Assembly: GCF_012927345.1 (NCBI RefSeq)
Contig: NZ_JABBGJ010000045.1
Coordinates: forward strand, 1-64,000
Length of the DNA: 64,000 nucleotides
Reading direction: 5' to 3'
Source of the DNA: Paraburkholderia polaris
GTDB lineage: Bacteria > Pseudomonadota > Gammaproteobacteria > Burkholderiales > Burkholderiaceae
The position numbers and the translations under genes are program-made. Shown one piece after another: positions 9,606 through 19,084 of this stretch. Each line of letters opens with the position of its first letter. Position 1 is the stretch's first letter. Below the pieces are notes generated by a model. The model ran no database searches. It saw nothing but the letters and a program-made list of their open reading frames with translations, and was not told the DNA's origin.

Positions 9606-12600
9606 TCAGCGCCTCGTCTGGCTCGTATATCGAAGGTCCAGCGTGAATGGGAACTCCCGGCTCGGCGTGGCCAGCTCGACTGCCATCCGGCCCGGCGTGT
9701 GTCCCATACTGAAGAAGCGCGCCAACCGCCGGCTCTCGGCCTCGTAGGCGTTGACCGGCAGCGTGTCGTAGTTGCGGCCTCCCGCGTGCGCGACGTGATA
9801 TTGGCAACCGGCCAGCGAGCGCTGCATCCACGTGTCGACGATGTCGAAGGTCAAGGGTGCATGCACGCCAATGGTCGGATGCAAAGCCGACGGCGGCGCC
9901 CATGCTTTGTAACGCACACCCGCCACGTATTCGCCGACCGTGCCGGTCGGCTGCAACGGCAGTGCCTGCCCATTGACGGTGACGACGTAGCGATTGTCGT
10001 TGAGCCCGCTCACGTGCACCTCCAGCCGTTCGAGCGACGAATCGACATAGCGCGCCGTGCCGCCGGGGGCGCCCTCCTCACCCATTACGTGCCACGGTTC
10101 CAGCGCACCGCGCAGGCTGAGCTGGATGCCGCGCGCCGCCACCTGCCCATACAGGGGAAAGCGGAACTCGAAGTGCGGCGCGAACCACGCGGGGTCGAAC
10201 GGATAGCCGGCTTCGTTCACCTCGGCGATCACGTCGTCGAAGTCCATTTTCAGGAAGGCCGGCAACAGGAAGCGGTCATGTAACTCCGTCCCCCAACGCG
10301 TCAGGCGCACCTTGTAGGGCTCTTTCCAGAAGCGCGCGATCAGTGCGCGCAGCAGCAGTTGCTGGACGATGCTCATGCGTGCGTGCGGCGGCATCTCGAA
10401 CGCCCGCAACTCGAGCAGACCGAGGCGCCCGGTCGCGGAATCGGGCGAATACAGCTTGTCGATACAGAACTCGCTGCGGTGTGTGTTGCCGGTCACGTCG
10501 ATCAGGATATTGCGCAGCACCCGGTCGACCACCCACGGGGGCATGGCCTCGCCAAACAGCAGCTTGTTGCGTTCGATCTCCTTGAACGCGAGCTCCAGTT
10601 CGTAGACCTGATCGTTTCGCGCCTCGTCTACGCGCGGCGCCTGGCTGGTCGGGCCGACGAACAGCCCCGAAAACAGATACGACAGCGACGGATGGTTGTG
10701 CCAGTACGCAATCAGACTGGCGAGCAGATCGGGGCGGCGCAGGAACGGACTATCCGCCGGCGTGGCGCCACCCAGTACGAAGTGGTTGCCGCCGCCCGTG
10801 CCGGTGTGACGGCCGTCGACCATGAACTTCTCGCTGCATAGCCGCGACTGGTAGGCCGCTTCGTAGAGGAACTCGGTACGCTGCACCAGCTCGTTGAAGT
10901 CATGCGCCGGATGGATGTTGACTTCGATAACGCCGGGGTCCGGGGTGACCTGCAGCATCTTCAGCCGCGCGTCGCGCGGTGGCGGGTAGCCTTCCAGTAT
11001 CAGCTGGACGCCTAGCTCCCCGGCGGTCAGTTCGATCGCGCCCAGCAGGTCGAGATAGTCTTCGAGCGCGGCAAGCGGCGGCATGAAGACGTACAGGTTC
11101 CCGCCGCGGGCTTCGACGCACAGCGCCGTACGCGTGATCCACGCGGCCGACTCGTGGTGTTGCGGATAGCGCTTGTCTTCGTCCCCTCGTCCCGGTCCCT
11201 TGGGGTCGAGACCCACGTCGAGCCCCACGCCGACACCCACGCCGACACCCACGCCGACACCCACGCCGCCGCGCAGAGACTGCATCAGCGTGCGCGTGCC
11301 GGCGCGCTCATCTCTTCCCGCCGCCCATGACGGCGCGCCGCCCACACCGGCCGCGCCTGGATAGCGTGCACGCAGCGCCTCGGCGCCCGGCAGCGCGGCG
11401 CGCGGCGCAAACGGATCCTGTTCGACTGTGTACGGGTAATCGCTCTCGCTGACCCAAGGCAGCGAGTCAAGCGGCAAGCGATAGCCCATCGGCGAATCGC
11501 CCGGGTACAGATACATGCGTTCGTCGCGGAAGAACCATGGCCCGGTCTGCCACCGCGGACCACCAGTACCCGGACTTTTCTCGGCAGGCTTGAGCGGAAG
11601 CAGGTAGCCGACAACGCTGTCGAGTTTCTGCTCGAACACCTTGCGCAAGCGGGCGCGCTCGAGCTCGTCATCGAGGCGCGAATCGAACGGGTCGACGTTG
11701 ACCGGAAGGCGGCGCTCGCGCCACAGGTAGTACCAGACATCCTCGTAACCCGGCTCGATGCATTCGCCGTCGAGGCCAAGACGTGCGCTCAGCGCCGCGA
11801 TGAAACGCTGCGCATCGGCTGCTGTATGGGACGAAGGCTCGCGCTCGTCGGCGAAGAGCGCCGGGTTGTTCCAGGCCGGCTGACCGTCCTCGCGCCAGAA
11901 GATCGACAGCGCCCAGCGCGGCAACTGTTCGCCCGGATACCACTTACCCTGGCCGAAATGCAGAAAGCCGCCTTGGCCGTATTCCGCGCGCAGACGCTGC
12001 ACGAGTTCGGTCGCGTAACCCCGCTTGGTCGGCCCCAGCGCCTCGGTGTTCCACTCGGCGCCGTCGCGCTCGTCGATCGAGACAAAGGTCGGCTCGCCGC
12101 CTTGGGTCAGACGTACGTCGCCGGCCAGCAGATCCGCGTCCACCGCTTGCCCGAGGGACAGTACATCCTGCCATTGCTGGTCCGCGTAAGGACGGGGCAC
12201 GCGCGGCGATTCATAGATGCGCGTCACGTTCATCTCATGCGAAAACTCGACCTTGCATTCGTCGACCAGCCCTTCGACCGGCGCGGCGCTCATCGGCTGC
12301 GGCGTGCACGCGAGCGGAATGTGCCCCTCGCCGGCCAGCAAACCGGAGGTCGGGTCGAAGCCGATCCAGCCCGCGCCCGGCAGGTAGACCTCGCACCATG
12401 CGTGCAGGTCGGTGAAATCGACTTCGCTGCCGCCCGGGCCGTCGAGCGCCTTGACGTCGGGTTTGAGCTGGATCAGGTAGCCGGATGCGAAGCGCGCGGC
12501 GAGACCAAGGTGACGGCACAACTGCACCAGCAGCCAGCCGCTGTCGCGGCATGAGCCGGAACCGAGCTTGAGCGTCTGCACCGGCGTCTGCACGCCCGGC

Positions 12601-13097
12601 TCCATCCGCACGAGATAGCGGATGTCCTGCTGCAGCTTCTGGTTGAGCGCCACGAGGAAATCTATCGTGCCCTCGATCGAACGGTCGATGCCCTCCGCAT
12701 AGGAGAGAAACACCGGCGCAGCCGCTGCGACCGGATCGCATGCCAGGTACGGTGCCAGTTCCTGGCGCACCGAGCTGTCGTACTGGAACGGAAACGTCTG
12801 GGCACTTTCTTCGAGGAAAAAGTCGAACGGGTTGTAGACCGACATCTCGGCGACCAGATCGACCGTGACCTTGAACCCACGGGTTTTCTCAGGGAATACC
12901 AGGCGCGCCATGTAGTTGGCGAACGGATCCTGCTGCCAGTTGACGAAGTGCCCAGCGGGTTCGACCTTCAAGGAATACGACAGGATTGGCGTACGGCAAT
13001 GCGGTGCGGGGCGCAGCCGGACGATTTGCGGACCGAGGTTGATCAGCTTGTCATAGCTGTAATGGGTGACGTGATGGAGCGCGACGTGAATGGACAT
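9606..13097 (-). CDS. Transglutaminase-like protein with DUF2126 domain
   Basis: A 1163-residue two-part protein. The N-terminal ~300 residues are a transglutaminase-like domain: it starts MSIHVALHHVTHYSYDK, with Cys in GSGSCRDSGW, His in FTDLHAWCEVY and Asp in IGFDPTSG. The remaining ~850 residues are DUF2126, including RLTQGGEPTFVSIDE and DGRHTGTGGGNHFVLGGATP. The DUF2126 region has sequence features of a glutamine-synthetase-like amidoligase fold as proposed for such families, but that link is from general knowledge rather than visible here. A Val-Gly dipeptide repeat interrupts it near residues 609-630. The ATG at 13097 is chosen over the longer frame because it starts the conserved domain. 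Confidence 0.88.
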   Translation of the reverse strand: MSIHVALHHVTHYSYDKLINLGPQIVRLRPAPHCRTPILSYSLKVEPAGHFVNWQQDPFANYMARLVFPEKTRGFKVTVDLVAEMSVYNPFDFFLEESAQTFPFQYDSSVRQELAPYLACDPVAAAAPVFLSYAEGIDRSIEGTIDFLVALNQKLQQDIRYLVRMEPGVQTPVQTLKLGSGSCRDSGWLLVQLCRHLGLAARFASGYLIQLKPDVKALDGPGGSEVDFTDLHAWCEVYLPGAGWIGFDPTSGLLAGEGHIPLACTPQPMSAAPVEGLVDECKVEFSHEMNVTRIYESPRVPRPYADQQWQDVLSLGQAVDADLLAGDVRLTQGGEPTFVSIDERDGAEWNTEALGPTKRGYATELVQRLRAEYGQGGFLHFGQGKWYPGEQLPRWALSIFWREDGQPAWNNPALFADEREPSSHTAADAQRFIAALSARLGLDGECIEPGYEDVWYYLWRERRLPVNVDPFDSRLDDELERARLRKVFEQKLDSVVGYLLPLKPAEKSPGTGGPRWQTGPWFFRDERMYLYPGDSPMGYRLPLDSLPWVSESDYPYTVEQDPFAPRAALPGAEALRARYPGAAGVGGAPSWAAGRDERAGTRTLMQSLRGGVGVGVGVGVGVGVGLDVGLDPKGPGRGDEDKRYPQHHESAAWITRTALCVEARGGNLYVFMPPLAALEDYLDLLGAIELTAGELGVQLILEGYPPPRDARLKMLQVTPDPGVIEVNIHPAHDFNELVQRTEFLYEAAYQSRLCSEKFMVDGRHTGTGGGNHFVLGGATPADSPFLRRPDLLASLIAYWHNHPSLSYLFSGLFVGPTSQAPRVDEARNDQVYELELAFKEIERNKLLFGEAMPPWVVDRVLRNILIDVTGNTHRSEFCIDKLYSPDSATGRLGLLELRAFEMPPHARMSIVQQLLLRALIARFWKEPYKVRLTRWGTELHDRFLLPAFLKMDFDDVIAEVNEAGYPFDPAWFAPHFEFRFPLYGQVAARGIQLSLRGALEPWHVMGEEGAPGGTARYVDSSLERLEVHVSGLNDNRYVVTVNGQALPLQPTGTVGEYVAGVRYKAWAPPSALHPTIGVHAPLTFDIVDTWMQRSLAGCQYHVAHAGGRNYDTLPVNAYEAESRRLARFFSMGHTPGRMAVELATPSREFPFTLDLRYTSQTRR
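11207..11266. repeat. In-frame 12-bp tandem repeat inside the DUF2126 gene
   Basis: Three identical copies of cgacacccacgc (11231-11266) with degenerate copies before them. On the coding (minus) strand they give alternating Val-Gly, the GVGVGVG run. The run lies in a poorly conserved linker of the DUF2126 region and keeps the frame because the unit is a multiple of three. Confidence 0.85.
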
Positions 13098-13304
13098 GTA
13101 TGACGCTTCTATTTCTATTCGACGGATGGATGGGCTGAACCGGCAAGCTCTCCGGGAGCGCTGCGCGCACGCTTGCCTCACCCCGGAGCCTGGCGTCGCG
13201 AATTCTCAGGACGCACCGAGCCCTGCAACCGGAGGTGCCGAATCAGGCTCCTTCCAGTTACATCGAGGCCCAGCCGTGTCGCTATGTGCCGGTGACCCGG
13301 CGGA

Positions 13305-13580
13305 CTATTTTCGACCGATCAACAAACCGATTAGCACGCCGATACCCAAGGCCACGCCGGCCGTCGTCCATGGACTGTCATGCGCATAGTCGTTGGCAGC
13401 CTGTGCAGACTTGCGCCCCTTCTCGACGACGATGACCTGCGCATCGGCCGCCCTCTGTTTCGCGCGCTTGAGACGCGCGCGCACCTTGCCGGAAACCGGT
13501 TCCGCGTCCACGCTGGAAGCGTGTGCAACGTCTTCCGACGAGCCATTGATGTCGCTCACTGCGCTACCGAAATTTGACAT
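13305..13580 (-). CDS. DUF883/ElaB-like membrane-anchored small protein
   Basis: A 91-residue protein of the ElaB/YqjD/DUF883 type. It has an Ala/Lys/Arg-rich helical N-terminal part (RARLKRAKQRAADAQ), the family-typical DYAHDSPWTTAGVALG motif, and one C-terminal transmembrane helix (VALGIGVLIGLLIGRK). Members sit in the inner membrane, and in E. coli they associate with ribosomes in stationary phase. The start at 13580 is preferred because ggagg lies 6 bases upstream. It lies between the two transglutaminase modules on the same strand; whether it belongs to that system or is a bystander cannot be told. Confidence 0.88.
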   Translation of the reverse strand: MSNFGSAVSDINGSSEDVAHASSVDAEPVSGKVRARLKRAKQRAADAQVIVVEKGRKSAQAANDYAHDSPWTTAGVALGIGVLIGLLIGRK

Positions 13581-13661
13581 ACTGCCTCCCTGCAAGCGTG
13601 GTTAAGAACATCGACGCATACCTCATCAGCGCAATCGCTGATAAGGCGTTACAACAGTCCG

Positions 13662-14492
13662 TCAGCGTTGACTTTGACTCTGGCTTTGACCTTGCGCCGG
13701 CAAAACGCTGACCTCGACAGTGAGCGTCCCAGCACCCTGCCCGGTGCGAATACCGGATACGGGCATCGCATCGCGATAGTCGAGGCCGGTGGCGATGCGC
13801 ACATAGCGCTCGTCCGGACACGTGTTGTTGGCCGCATCAAAGCCCACCCAACCGAGTCCGTCGAGATACGCCTCCGCCCATGCGTGGCTCGCCGTCTGCT
13901 TCGCGACACCGGCCATCAGCAGATAACCCGAGACGTAGCGGGCCGGCACATGGAGCGCTCGCGCCACGGCGATAAAGACATGCGCATGGTCCTGACAGAC
14001 CCCCTGGCGGTTGAGCAAAGCCGTCTCTGCATCCGTGCTCACCTCGGTCGTGCCGGGCTGATAAGCGATCCGGTCGTGGATCGTACTCATCAACGCATGC
14101 AGCGACTGAAGCTGCGCGCCTTCGGCGCGCAGGTCGGCGGCGAGCGCTTTGATTCGTTCGCCGGCCCGGGTGAGCGGCGTCTCGCGCTCGAAAATCCACG
14201 GCGGGGCGAGGCCGTCGACCGTGCCGAAGATTCCGGCCAGGTCCTGCGTGTCGACCGTTCCCGCGGCCACGATGACGATCTCGCGCGTGTTCCGTTCTTG
14301 CCGGACGAAATCGACACGGTTACCCATACCGTCCACGTAAGAGACGTTCGGTTCGACGCCGTCGACCGTGACCTGCCAGTCGATAACCGTCTGCCCGGGG
14401 CAAGACTGCGGACGCAACCTCAAGCGTTGCAATGCGTAAGGGACCGGCTGATCGTACTGATAGTGCGAAGTGTGGCGAATAGCGATACGCAT
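13662..14492 (-). CDS. Transglutaminase-like protein, module B
   Basis: A 276-residue transglutaminase-like protein with an N-terminal beta domain (IAIRHTSHYQYDQPVPYALQ) and a core holding Cys in RQGVCQDHAH, His in TASHAWAEAY and Asp in WVGFDAANN. It parallels the module A protein at 5742-6758 in length and motif order. The ATG at 14492 lies 8 bases after the alpha-E stop codon, so translation is probably coupled; a TTG at 14504 overlapping that stop is the alternative. The C-terminus ends in a Gln-Ser repeat (QSQSQSQ) encoded by a 6-bp tandem repeat near 13667-13694. Confidence 0.88.
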   Translation of the reverse strand: MRIAIRHTSHYQYDQPVPYALQRLRLRPQSCPGQTVIDWQVTVDGVEPNVSYVDGMGNRVDFVRQERNTREIVIVAAGTVDTQDLAGIFGTVDGLAPPWIFERETPLTRAGERIKALAADLRAEGAQLQSLHALMSTIHDRIAYQPGTTEVSTDAETALLNRQGVCQDHAHVFIAVARALHVPARYVSGYLLMAGVAKQTASHAWAEAYLDGLGWVGFDAANNTCPDERYVRIATGLDYRDAMPVSGIRTGQGAGTLTVEVSVLPAQGQSQSQSQR

Positions 14493-14500
14493 GGCCGGTC

Positions 14501-15442
14501 TCAATCGAAGTTGTAGGTTTCGGCGATTTCAAAACCAAGCCGGTTGTTCTGTCCGATGAAGCCTTCAAGAAACTCGTGCAGGCCCTGCGCAAAGATCTGC
14601 TTGACCGTGTTGTCGCGGAGCGTGGCGAGCGTAATGTCGGCGGTCTTGTGGCAGGCATGAGTGACGCCATAGTCTTGCGCCAGATACTCAAGGTTCGCGA
14701 CGATGTTCAGGTAACAGAAGTTCAGCGAGCGCGGCATGCGGCCGTTGAGGATCAGATAGTCGGCGATATTGGTCGGCTTGTACTGGACGTCGTAGACCCA
14801 GCGGTAGGATCGATGCGCGTCGACCGAGCGCAGGATCGATTCCCACTGGTAGTTGTCGAGCGTCGTGCCCACATAGGACACCGCGGGCAGCAACAGATGG
14901 TATTTGACGTCGAGAATGCGTGCTGTGTTGTCAGCGCGTTCGATGAAGGTGCCAATGCGGGCGAAATCGAAAATCTCGTTTCTGAGCATCGTGCCGTGGA
15001 AGGTGCCGCGAATCAGCGCGGCCTGGCGCTTGATCTGATCGAGCACGACCGGCAGTTCGCTCGCCGCCACAGGCGTGGCCAGCACCCGCTTGACCACCAT
15101 CCAGGCTTCATTCACGCTCTCCCACGCCTCACGGGTGAGCGCCGTGCGTACCATGCGGGCATTCGAGCGCGCCGCTTCGATGCACGACAGGACGCTCGAC
15201 GGATTGTGGCCGTCGCGCAGCAGATAGTCGGAAACGGTGCCGGCGGTATAGGCGTCGTGTTTCTCCCGGAAGCCCTCTTCCGTGCCGGAGGTCACCACTA
15301 CGGACGACCATGTTGCCTGCGCATCGGCGGTTCGGGTCAACGCCATACGCAGCCCGGCGTCGACTATCCGCGCGATGTTTTCCGCGCGTTCGATATAGCG
15401 GTGCATCCAGTAGAGCCCGCTTGCTGTGCGTCCAAGAAGCAT
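14501..15442 (-). CDS. Alpha-E domain protein
   Basis: A 313-residue all-helical alpha-E (DUF403, COG2307) protein. It starts MLLGRTASGLYWMHRYIERA, the same motif that opens the alpha-E part of the fusion protein at 6772-9432. The family is found almost always beside circularly permuted ATP-grasp and transglutaminase genes, and its role is unknown; a scaffold or partner of the ATP-grasp enzyme is the usual inference. Here it lies between the ATP-grasp gene (162 bases upstream) and the transglutaminase gene (8 bases downstream). Confidence 0.9.
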   Translation of the reverse strand: MLLGRTASGLYWMHRYIERAENIARIVDAGLRMALTRTADAQATWSSVVVTSGTEEGFREKHDAYTAGTVSDYLLRDGHNPSSVLSCIEAARSNARMVRTALTREAWESVNEAWMVVKRVLATPVAASELPVVLDQIKRQAALIRGTFHGTMLRNEIFDFARIGTFIERADNTARILDVKYHLLLPAVSYVGTTLDNYQWESILRSVDAHRSYRWVYDVQYKPTNIADYLILNGRMPRSLNFCYLNIVANLEYLAQDYGVTHACHKTADITLATLRDNTVKQIFAQGLHEFLEGFIGQNNRLGFEIAETYNFD

Positions 15443-15573
15443 GTCCTGTCCAACTCCAGTGTCTGTTTATTGCCGTGTGCCAGTCCTGTATCAGGCTGGC
15501 GTTCTCTCAGGTTCTTGCGCGTCCAGTCTCTTCGATAGGACTTCGGACGATATGCGGCACTCGGCCGGCGTTT

Positions 15574-15606
15574 AGTCGGCCCTTGGTCGGCCCTCAGTCG
15601 GCCCTT
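15574..15606. repeat. 11-bp tandem repeat after the ATP-grasp gene
   Basis: Three copies of an 11-base unit (agtcggccctt, ggtcggccctc, agtcggccctt) lie in the gap between the ATP-grasp and alpha-E genes; the last reaches into the ATP-grasp stop codon. The unit is not a multiple of three, in contrast to the repeats inside genes. Confidence 0.8.
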
Positions 15607-17020
15607 AATCGGCAAGCACCCAGGTATCCTTGGTGCCGCCGCCCTGGCTCGAATTGACCACCAGCGAGCCTTCCTTCAAGGCGACGCGCGTCAAGCCGCC
15701 CGGCGTGATGCGAATGCGGTCCGACACGAGCACAAAGGGCCGAAGATCCACGTGGCGCGGTGCGAGACCCTTTTCGGTCAGGATCGGCGTGGTCGACAGC
15801 GCCAGCGTCGGTTGCGCGATGTAGTTGTTCGGACGGGTCTTGAGCTTGGCAGCGAAATCCTCGCGCTCCTTCTTCGACGCGGCGGGCCCGACCAGCATGC
15901 CGTAGCCGCCCGACCCGTGGACTTCCTTCACCACCAGTTCGTCGAGATGGTCCAGCACGTATTTCAGGCTGCCCGGCTCGGAACAGCGCCAGGTCGGCAC
16001 GTTCTCCAGGATCGACTTGCGGCCCGTGTAGAACTCGACGATTTCCGGCATATACGAATAGATCGCCTTGTCGTCGGCGATGCCGGTGCCCGGTGCGTTG
16101 GCGATCGTGATGTTGCCCGCGCGGTAGACGTCCATGATGCCGGCGACGCCAAGCACGGAATCGGGCCGGAAAGTCAGCGGATCGAGATAGGCGTCATCGA
16201 GCCGGCGATACAGCACGTCGATGGCGCGAAAGCCTTCGGTTGTGCGCATTGCCACGCGGCCGTCCACGACCTGGAGATCGCTGCCCTCGACCAGATGAAC
16301 CCCCATCTGGTCGGCAAGGAACGCATGCTCGTAGTACGCGGAGTTGTGGATGCCGGGCGTCAGCACCGCGATGGTCGGATTCGCCTGATTGCCGCCAGGC
16401 GGACACACGGCGGCAAGCGACTCGCGCAGCAGTTGCGGATAGGCTTCGACTGGCCGCACCTTGACCTGCTGAAACAGCTCAGGGAAAAGCTGCATCATCG
16501 TCTCGCGGTTCTCCAGCATGTAGGAGACACCGGAGGGTGTGCGGGCATTGTCTTCCAGCACGTAGAACTCGTTTTCGGACGTGCGCACGATGTCCACGCC
16601 GATGATGTGCGTGTAGACATTCCCCGGCGGCCGGAAGCCGATCATCTCCGGCAGAAAGGCCTCGTTCTGGGCAATCAGTTCCTTCGGGATACGCCCGGCG
16701 CGCACGATCTCCTGACGATGATAGATATCGTCGAGAAAGGCGTTGAGCGCTATCACGCGCTGTTCGATGCCTTGCGACAGGCGCGTCCATTCCTGACTGG
16801 AAATGATGCGCGGGATGAGGTCGAACGGAATCAGACGCTCGGCGGCCTCTTCCTCGCCGTACACGGCAAACGTAATGCCCGTCTTGCGGAAGACGCTTTC
16901 CGCGTCATCCGCTTTTTGCGCGAGATTCGCAGGATTCTGCGTATCGAGCCATTGCTTGAGCAGTTCATAAGGCGCGCGGACCCCGTCAGCTGACGTCAGC
17001 ATCTCATCGAATGGCTTCAC
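15605..17020 (-). CDS. Circularly permuted ATP-grasp protein
   Basis: A 471-residue stand-alone circularly permuted ATP-grasp enzyme (DUF404/407, COG2308 family, usual length about 470). It shows the GITFAVYGEEEAAERLIPFD start, DDAYLDPLTFRPDSVLG, ILENVPTWRC, the nucleotide-binding LVVKEVHGSGGYGMLVGP and the late SSQGGGTKDTWVL. By fold it should activate a carboxylate with ATP and ligate it to an amine; the substrate is unknown. It is first in module B (ATP-grasp, alpha-E, transglutaminase). A tandem repeat just upstream probably lies in its leader or promoter. Confidence 0.92.
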   Translation of the reverse strand: MKPFDEMLTSADGVRAPYELLKQWLDTQNPANLAQKADDAESVFRKTGITFAVYGEEEAAERLIPFDLIPRIISSQEWTRLSQGIEQRVIALNAFLDDIYHRQEIVRAGRIPKELIAQNEAFLPEMIGFRPPGNVYTHIIGVDIVRTSENEFYVLEDNARTPSGVSYMLENRETMMQLFPELFQQVKVRPVEAYPQLLRESLAAVCPPGGNQANPTIAVLTPGIHNSAYYEHAFLADQMGVHLVEGSDLQVVDGRVAMRTTEGFRAIDVLYRRLDDAYLDPLTFRPDSVLGVAGIMDVYRAGNITIANAPGTGIADDKAIYSYMPEIVEFYTGRKSILENVPTWRCSEPGSLKYVLDHLDELVVKEVHGSGGYGMLVGPAASKKEREDFAAKLKTRPNNYIAQPTLALSTTPILTEKGLAPRHVDLRPFVLVSDRIRITPGGLTRVALKEGSLVVNSSQGGGTKDTWVLAD

Positions 17021-17034
17021 TTAAGTTCTCCGTC

Positions 17035-17094
17035 GCTGTTGTGGCTGTTGCTGTGGTTGCTGTTGTTATTGCTGTTGTTATTGCTGGTTGTTGT
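17035..17094. repeat. 12-bp tandem repeat upstream of the ATP-grasp gene
   Basis: About five imperfect 12-bp units of the type gctgttgttatt; two are identical at 17059-17070 and 17071-17082. The array lies 15-75 bases upstream of the ATG at 17020, in the leader or promoter of module B. Confidence 0.8.
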
Positions 17095-17124
17095 CGATGC
17101 AATCGGGAGGAGCGGCACGCCGCG

Positions 17125-18621
17125 TTAGCCCGGGTTGTCCTCGAGCACGCTCTGGGTCAGGGTGACCGACGGGATCGTCGGCTTCATCAGCGCATGGGCG
17201 CGGCGGCGCACCCCGTACCAGCCGGCGACCAGGATCAGGGCTACGACCGGAATCGAGGCAACGGTCCACGTGCCGTTCGGATAGTCGAATGCCATCAGCA
17301 CCAGCACCCCGACCAGAAACGCCAGCGTCAGCCAGGACGTCACCGGCGCGCCGGGCATTCTGAACGACACCGCTTCAGCCTCGCCGCGGGCCACCGCCTG
17401 ACGGAACTTCATCTGACAGACCACGATGAAACCCCACGTGCTGAGGATGCCGAGCGACGCCACATTGAGCACGATTTCGAACACGCTCGACGGCACGAAA
17501 TAGTTCAGCACGACACCCACGATGTAGATCGCCACCGTCACCAGAATGCCGGCGTATGGAACCGACTGCGAGCTCATGCGGGACAGGAAATGCGGCGCGG
17601 ACCCGCCCATCGACAACGCACGCAACACCCGCCCGGTCGAATACAGCCCCGAGTTCAGACTCGACAGCGCCGCCGACAACACGACGACATTCATGACCGA
17701 GCCGACACCCGGCACACCGAGTGCGGCGAAGAACGTGACGAACGGGCTCTGCCCCGCCTTGTAGGCGCTCCACGGTAACAGGCAGACCAGCAACACCACG
17801 GCGCCCACGTAGAACACGGCGATACGCCAGATCACGCTGTTGATGGCACGCGGCAGCACCTTGCGCGCGTCCTTGCATTCGCCCGCAGCCGTGCCGACCA
17901 GCTCGACACCGGCGAACGCGAACACGACGCCCTGCACGAGCACCAGCGCAGGCATCAGACCGTGCGGAAACAGGCCGCCGTTCTCGCTGATCAGATGCGT
18001 CCCGGTGGTATGGCCGCCGACGTGCACCCCCGTACCGAGAATGACCGAGCCGATCACGAGAAACAGCGAGATTGCGGCAACCTTGATCAGGGCGAACCAG
18101 AACTCCATTTCGGCGAACCATTTCACGCCGATCAGGTTCATCGCCGCGACGATGCACAGCGCGACCAGCGCGAACATCCATTGCGGCACGGACGAGAACG
18201 CTGCCCAGTAATGCATGTACAGCGCGACGGCCGTGATGTCGACGATGCCGGTCATGGCCCAGTTCAGGAAGTACATCCAGCCGGCAACATACGAGGCTTT
18301 TTCACCGAGGAATTCGCGGGCGTAGGAGACGAAGCTGCCGCTGCTCGGTCGATGCATCACCAGTTCGCCCAGCGCGCGCAGGATCAGAAACGAGAAGACG
18401 CCGCAGACCAGATAGACGACTGCAAGCGAAGGACCCGCTATTTGCAGGCGCGCGCCCGCGCCGAGAAACAGGCCTGTCCCAATCGCCCCGCCAATGGCAA
18501 TCATCTGAACCTGACGATTGCCCAACGTTTTGTGATATCCCGCTTCGTGCGATTCCAGCCAGCTTTTCTTATCCACCTCGCCAGTGGAGGCTGGGGGGGT
18601 TTGGTTATGCAATGTGGACAT
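17125..18621 (-). CDS. ansP: Amino acid permease, AnsP-like
   Basis: A 498-residue member of the amino acid/polyamine/organocation superfamily with about 12 predicted membrane helices. The first helix has the family motif IAIGGAIGTGLFLGAG. The stretches LGELVMHRPSSGSFVSYARE and FLNWAMTGIVDITAVALYM resemble L-asparagine permease AnsP more than the GABA or aromatic permeases. It would import a neutral amino acid by proton symport. The assignment to asparagine is by resemblance only; D-serine/D-alanine/glycine transporters are the alternative. It stands alone, about 460 bases from the divergent LysR gene at 19085. Confidence 0.8.
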   Translation of the reverse strand: MSTLHNQTPPASTGEVDKKSWLESHEAGYHKTLGNRQVQMIAIGGAIGTGLFLGAGARLQIAGPSLAVVYLVCGVFSFLILRALGELVMHRPSSGSFVSYAREFLGEKASYVAGWMYFLNWAMTGIVDITAVALYMHYWAAFSSVPQWMFALVALCIVAAMNLIGVKWFAEMEFWFALIKVAAISLFLVIGSVILGTGVHVGGHTTGTHLISENGGLFPHGLMPALVLVQGVVFAFAGVELVGTAAGECKDARKVLPRAINSVIWRIAVFYVGAVVLLVCLLPWSAYKAGQSPFVTFFAALGVPGVGSVMNVVVLSAALSSLNSGLYSTGRVLRALSMGGSAPHFLSRMSSQSVPYAGILVTVAIYIVGVVLNYFVPSSVFEIVLNVASLGILSTWGFIVVCQMKFRQAVARGEAEAVSFRMPGAPVTSWLTLAFLVGVLVLMAFDYPNGTWTVASIPVVALILVAGWYGVRRRAHALMKPTIPSVTLTQSVLEDNPG

Positions 18622-19084
18622 AATCAGTTCAATCCTTTAGCGCGGGCACTCGACTTCGTGACCCCGGGGACATATACCGTTGAGCCGATGCGCGATGACA
18701 CATCGCCAAGGCTCAAAATCAAAAACAGATATCGCAGAACGGTCGTTCGTTTAGCGCACCGGACCGGTGCTTCCCTCCAGATATATCAATCGCTTTGGAC
18801 TCGCTGGTAACCAGGTTCGCCTGCGGGCGAACACGGCATCCGCGCGGGCGGCTAACGTTTAATCATTTACAAACCGAAAGCGTCTTTTATCGAGTCGCCG
18901 AGTCTCATTACATGGGCGAGTACCCGAAAGGTATGTAGCCCAATTTATGGCGGCAACGCCCATGCATATTTCGACTAACACCTATCGAAAAAAAACATCG
19001 GTATTCTTCGGTGTGTAACGGTAGGCTAGCGTTGCCGCATCGTATGGATGGCGGTTGTCGATTTACCCAACACAAGTGATAAAT
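18622..19084. other. Intergenic region between divergent permease and LysR genes
   Basis: No gene is supported in these 463 bases. The middle (18850-19010) is AT-richer than its surroundings, with runs such as aatcatttacaaacc and cgaaaaaaaacatcgg. It must contain both promoters and probably LysR sites, but no repeat is clear enough to name. Confidence 0.35.
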
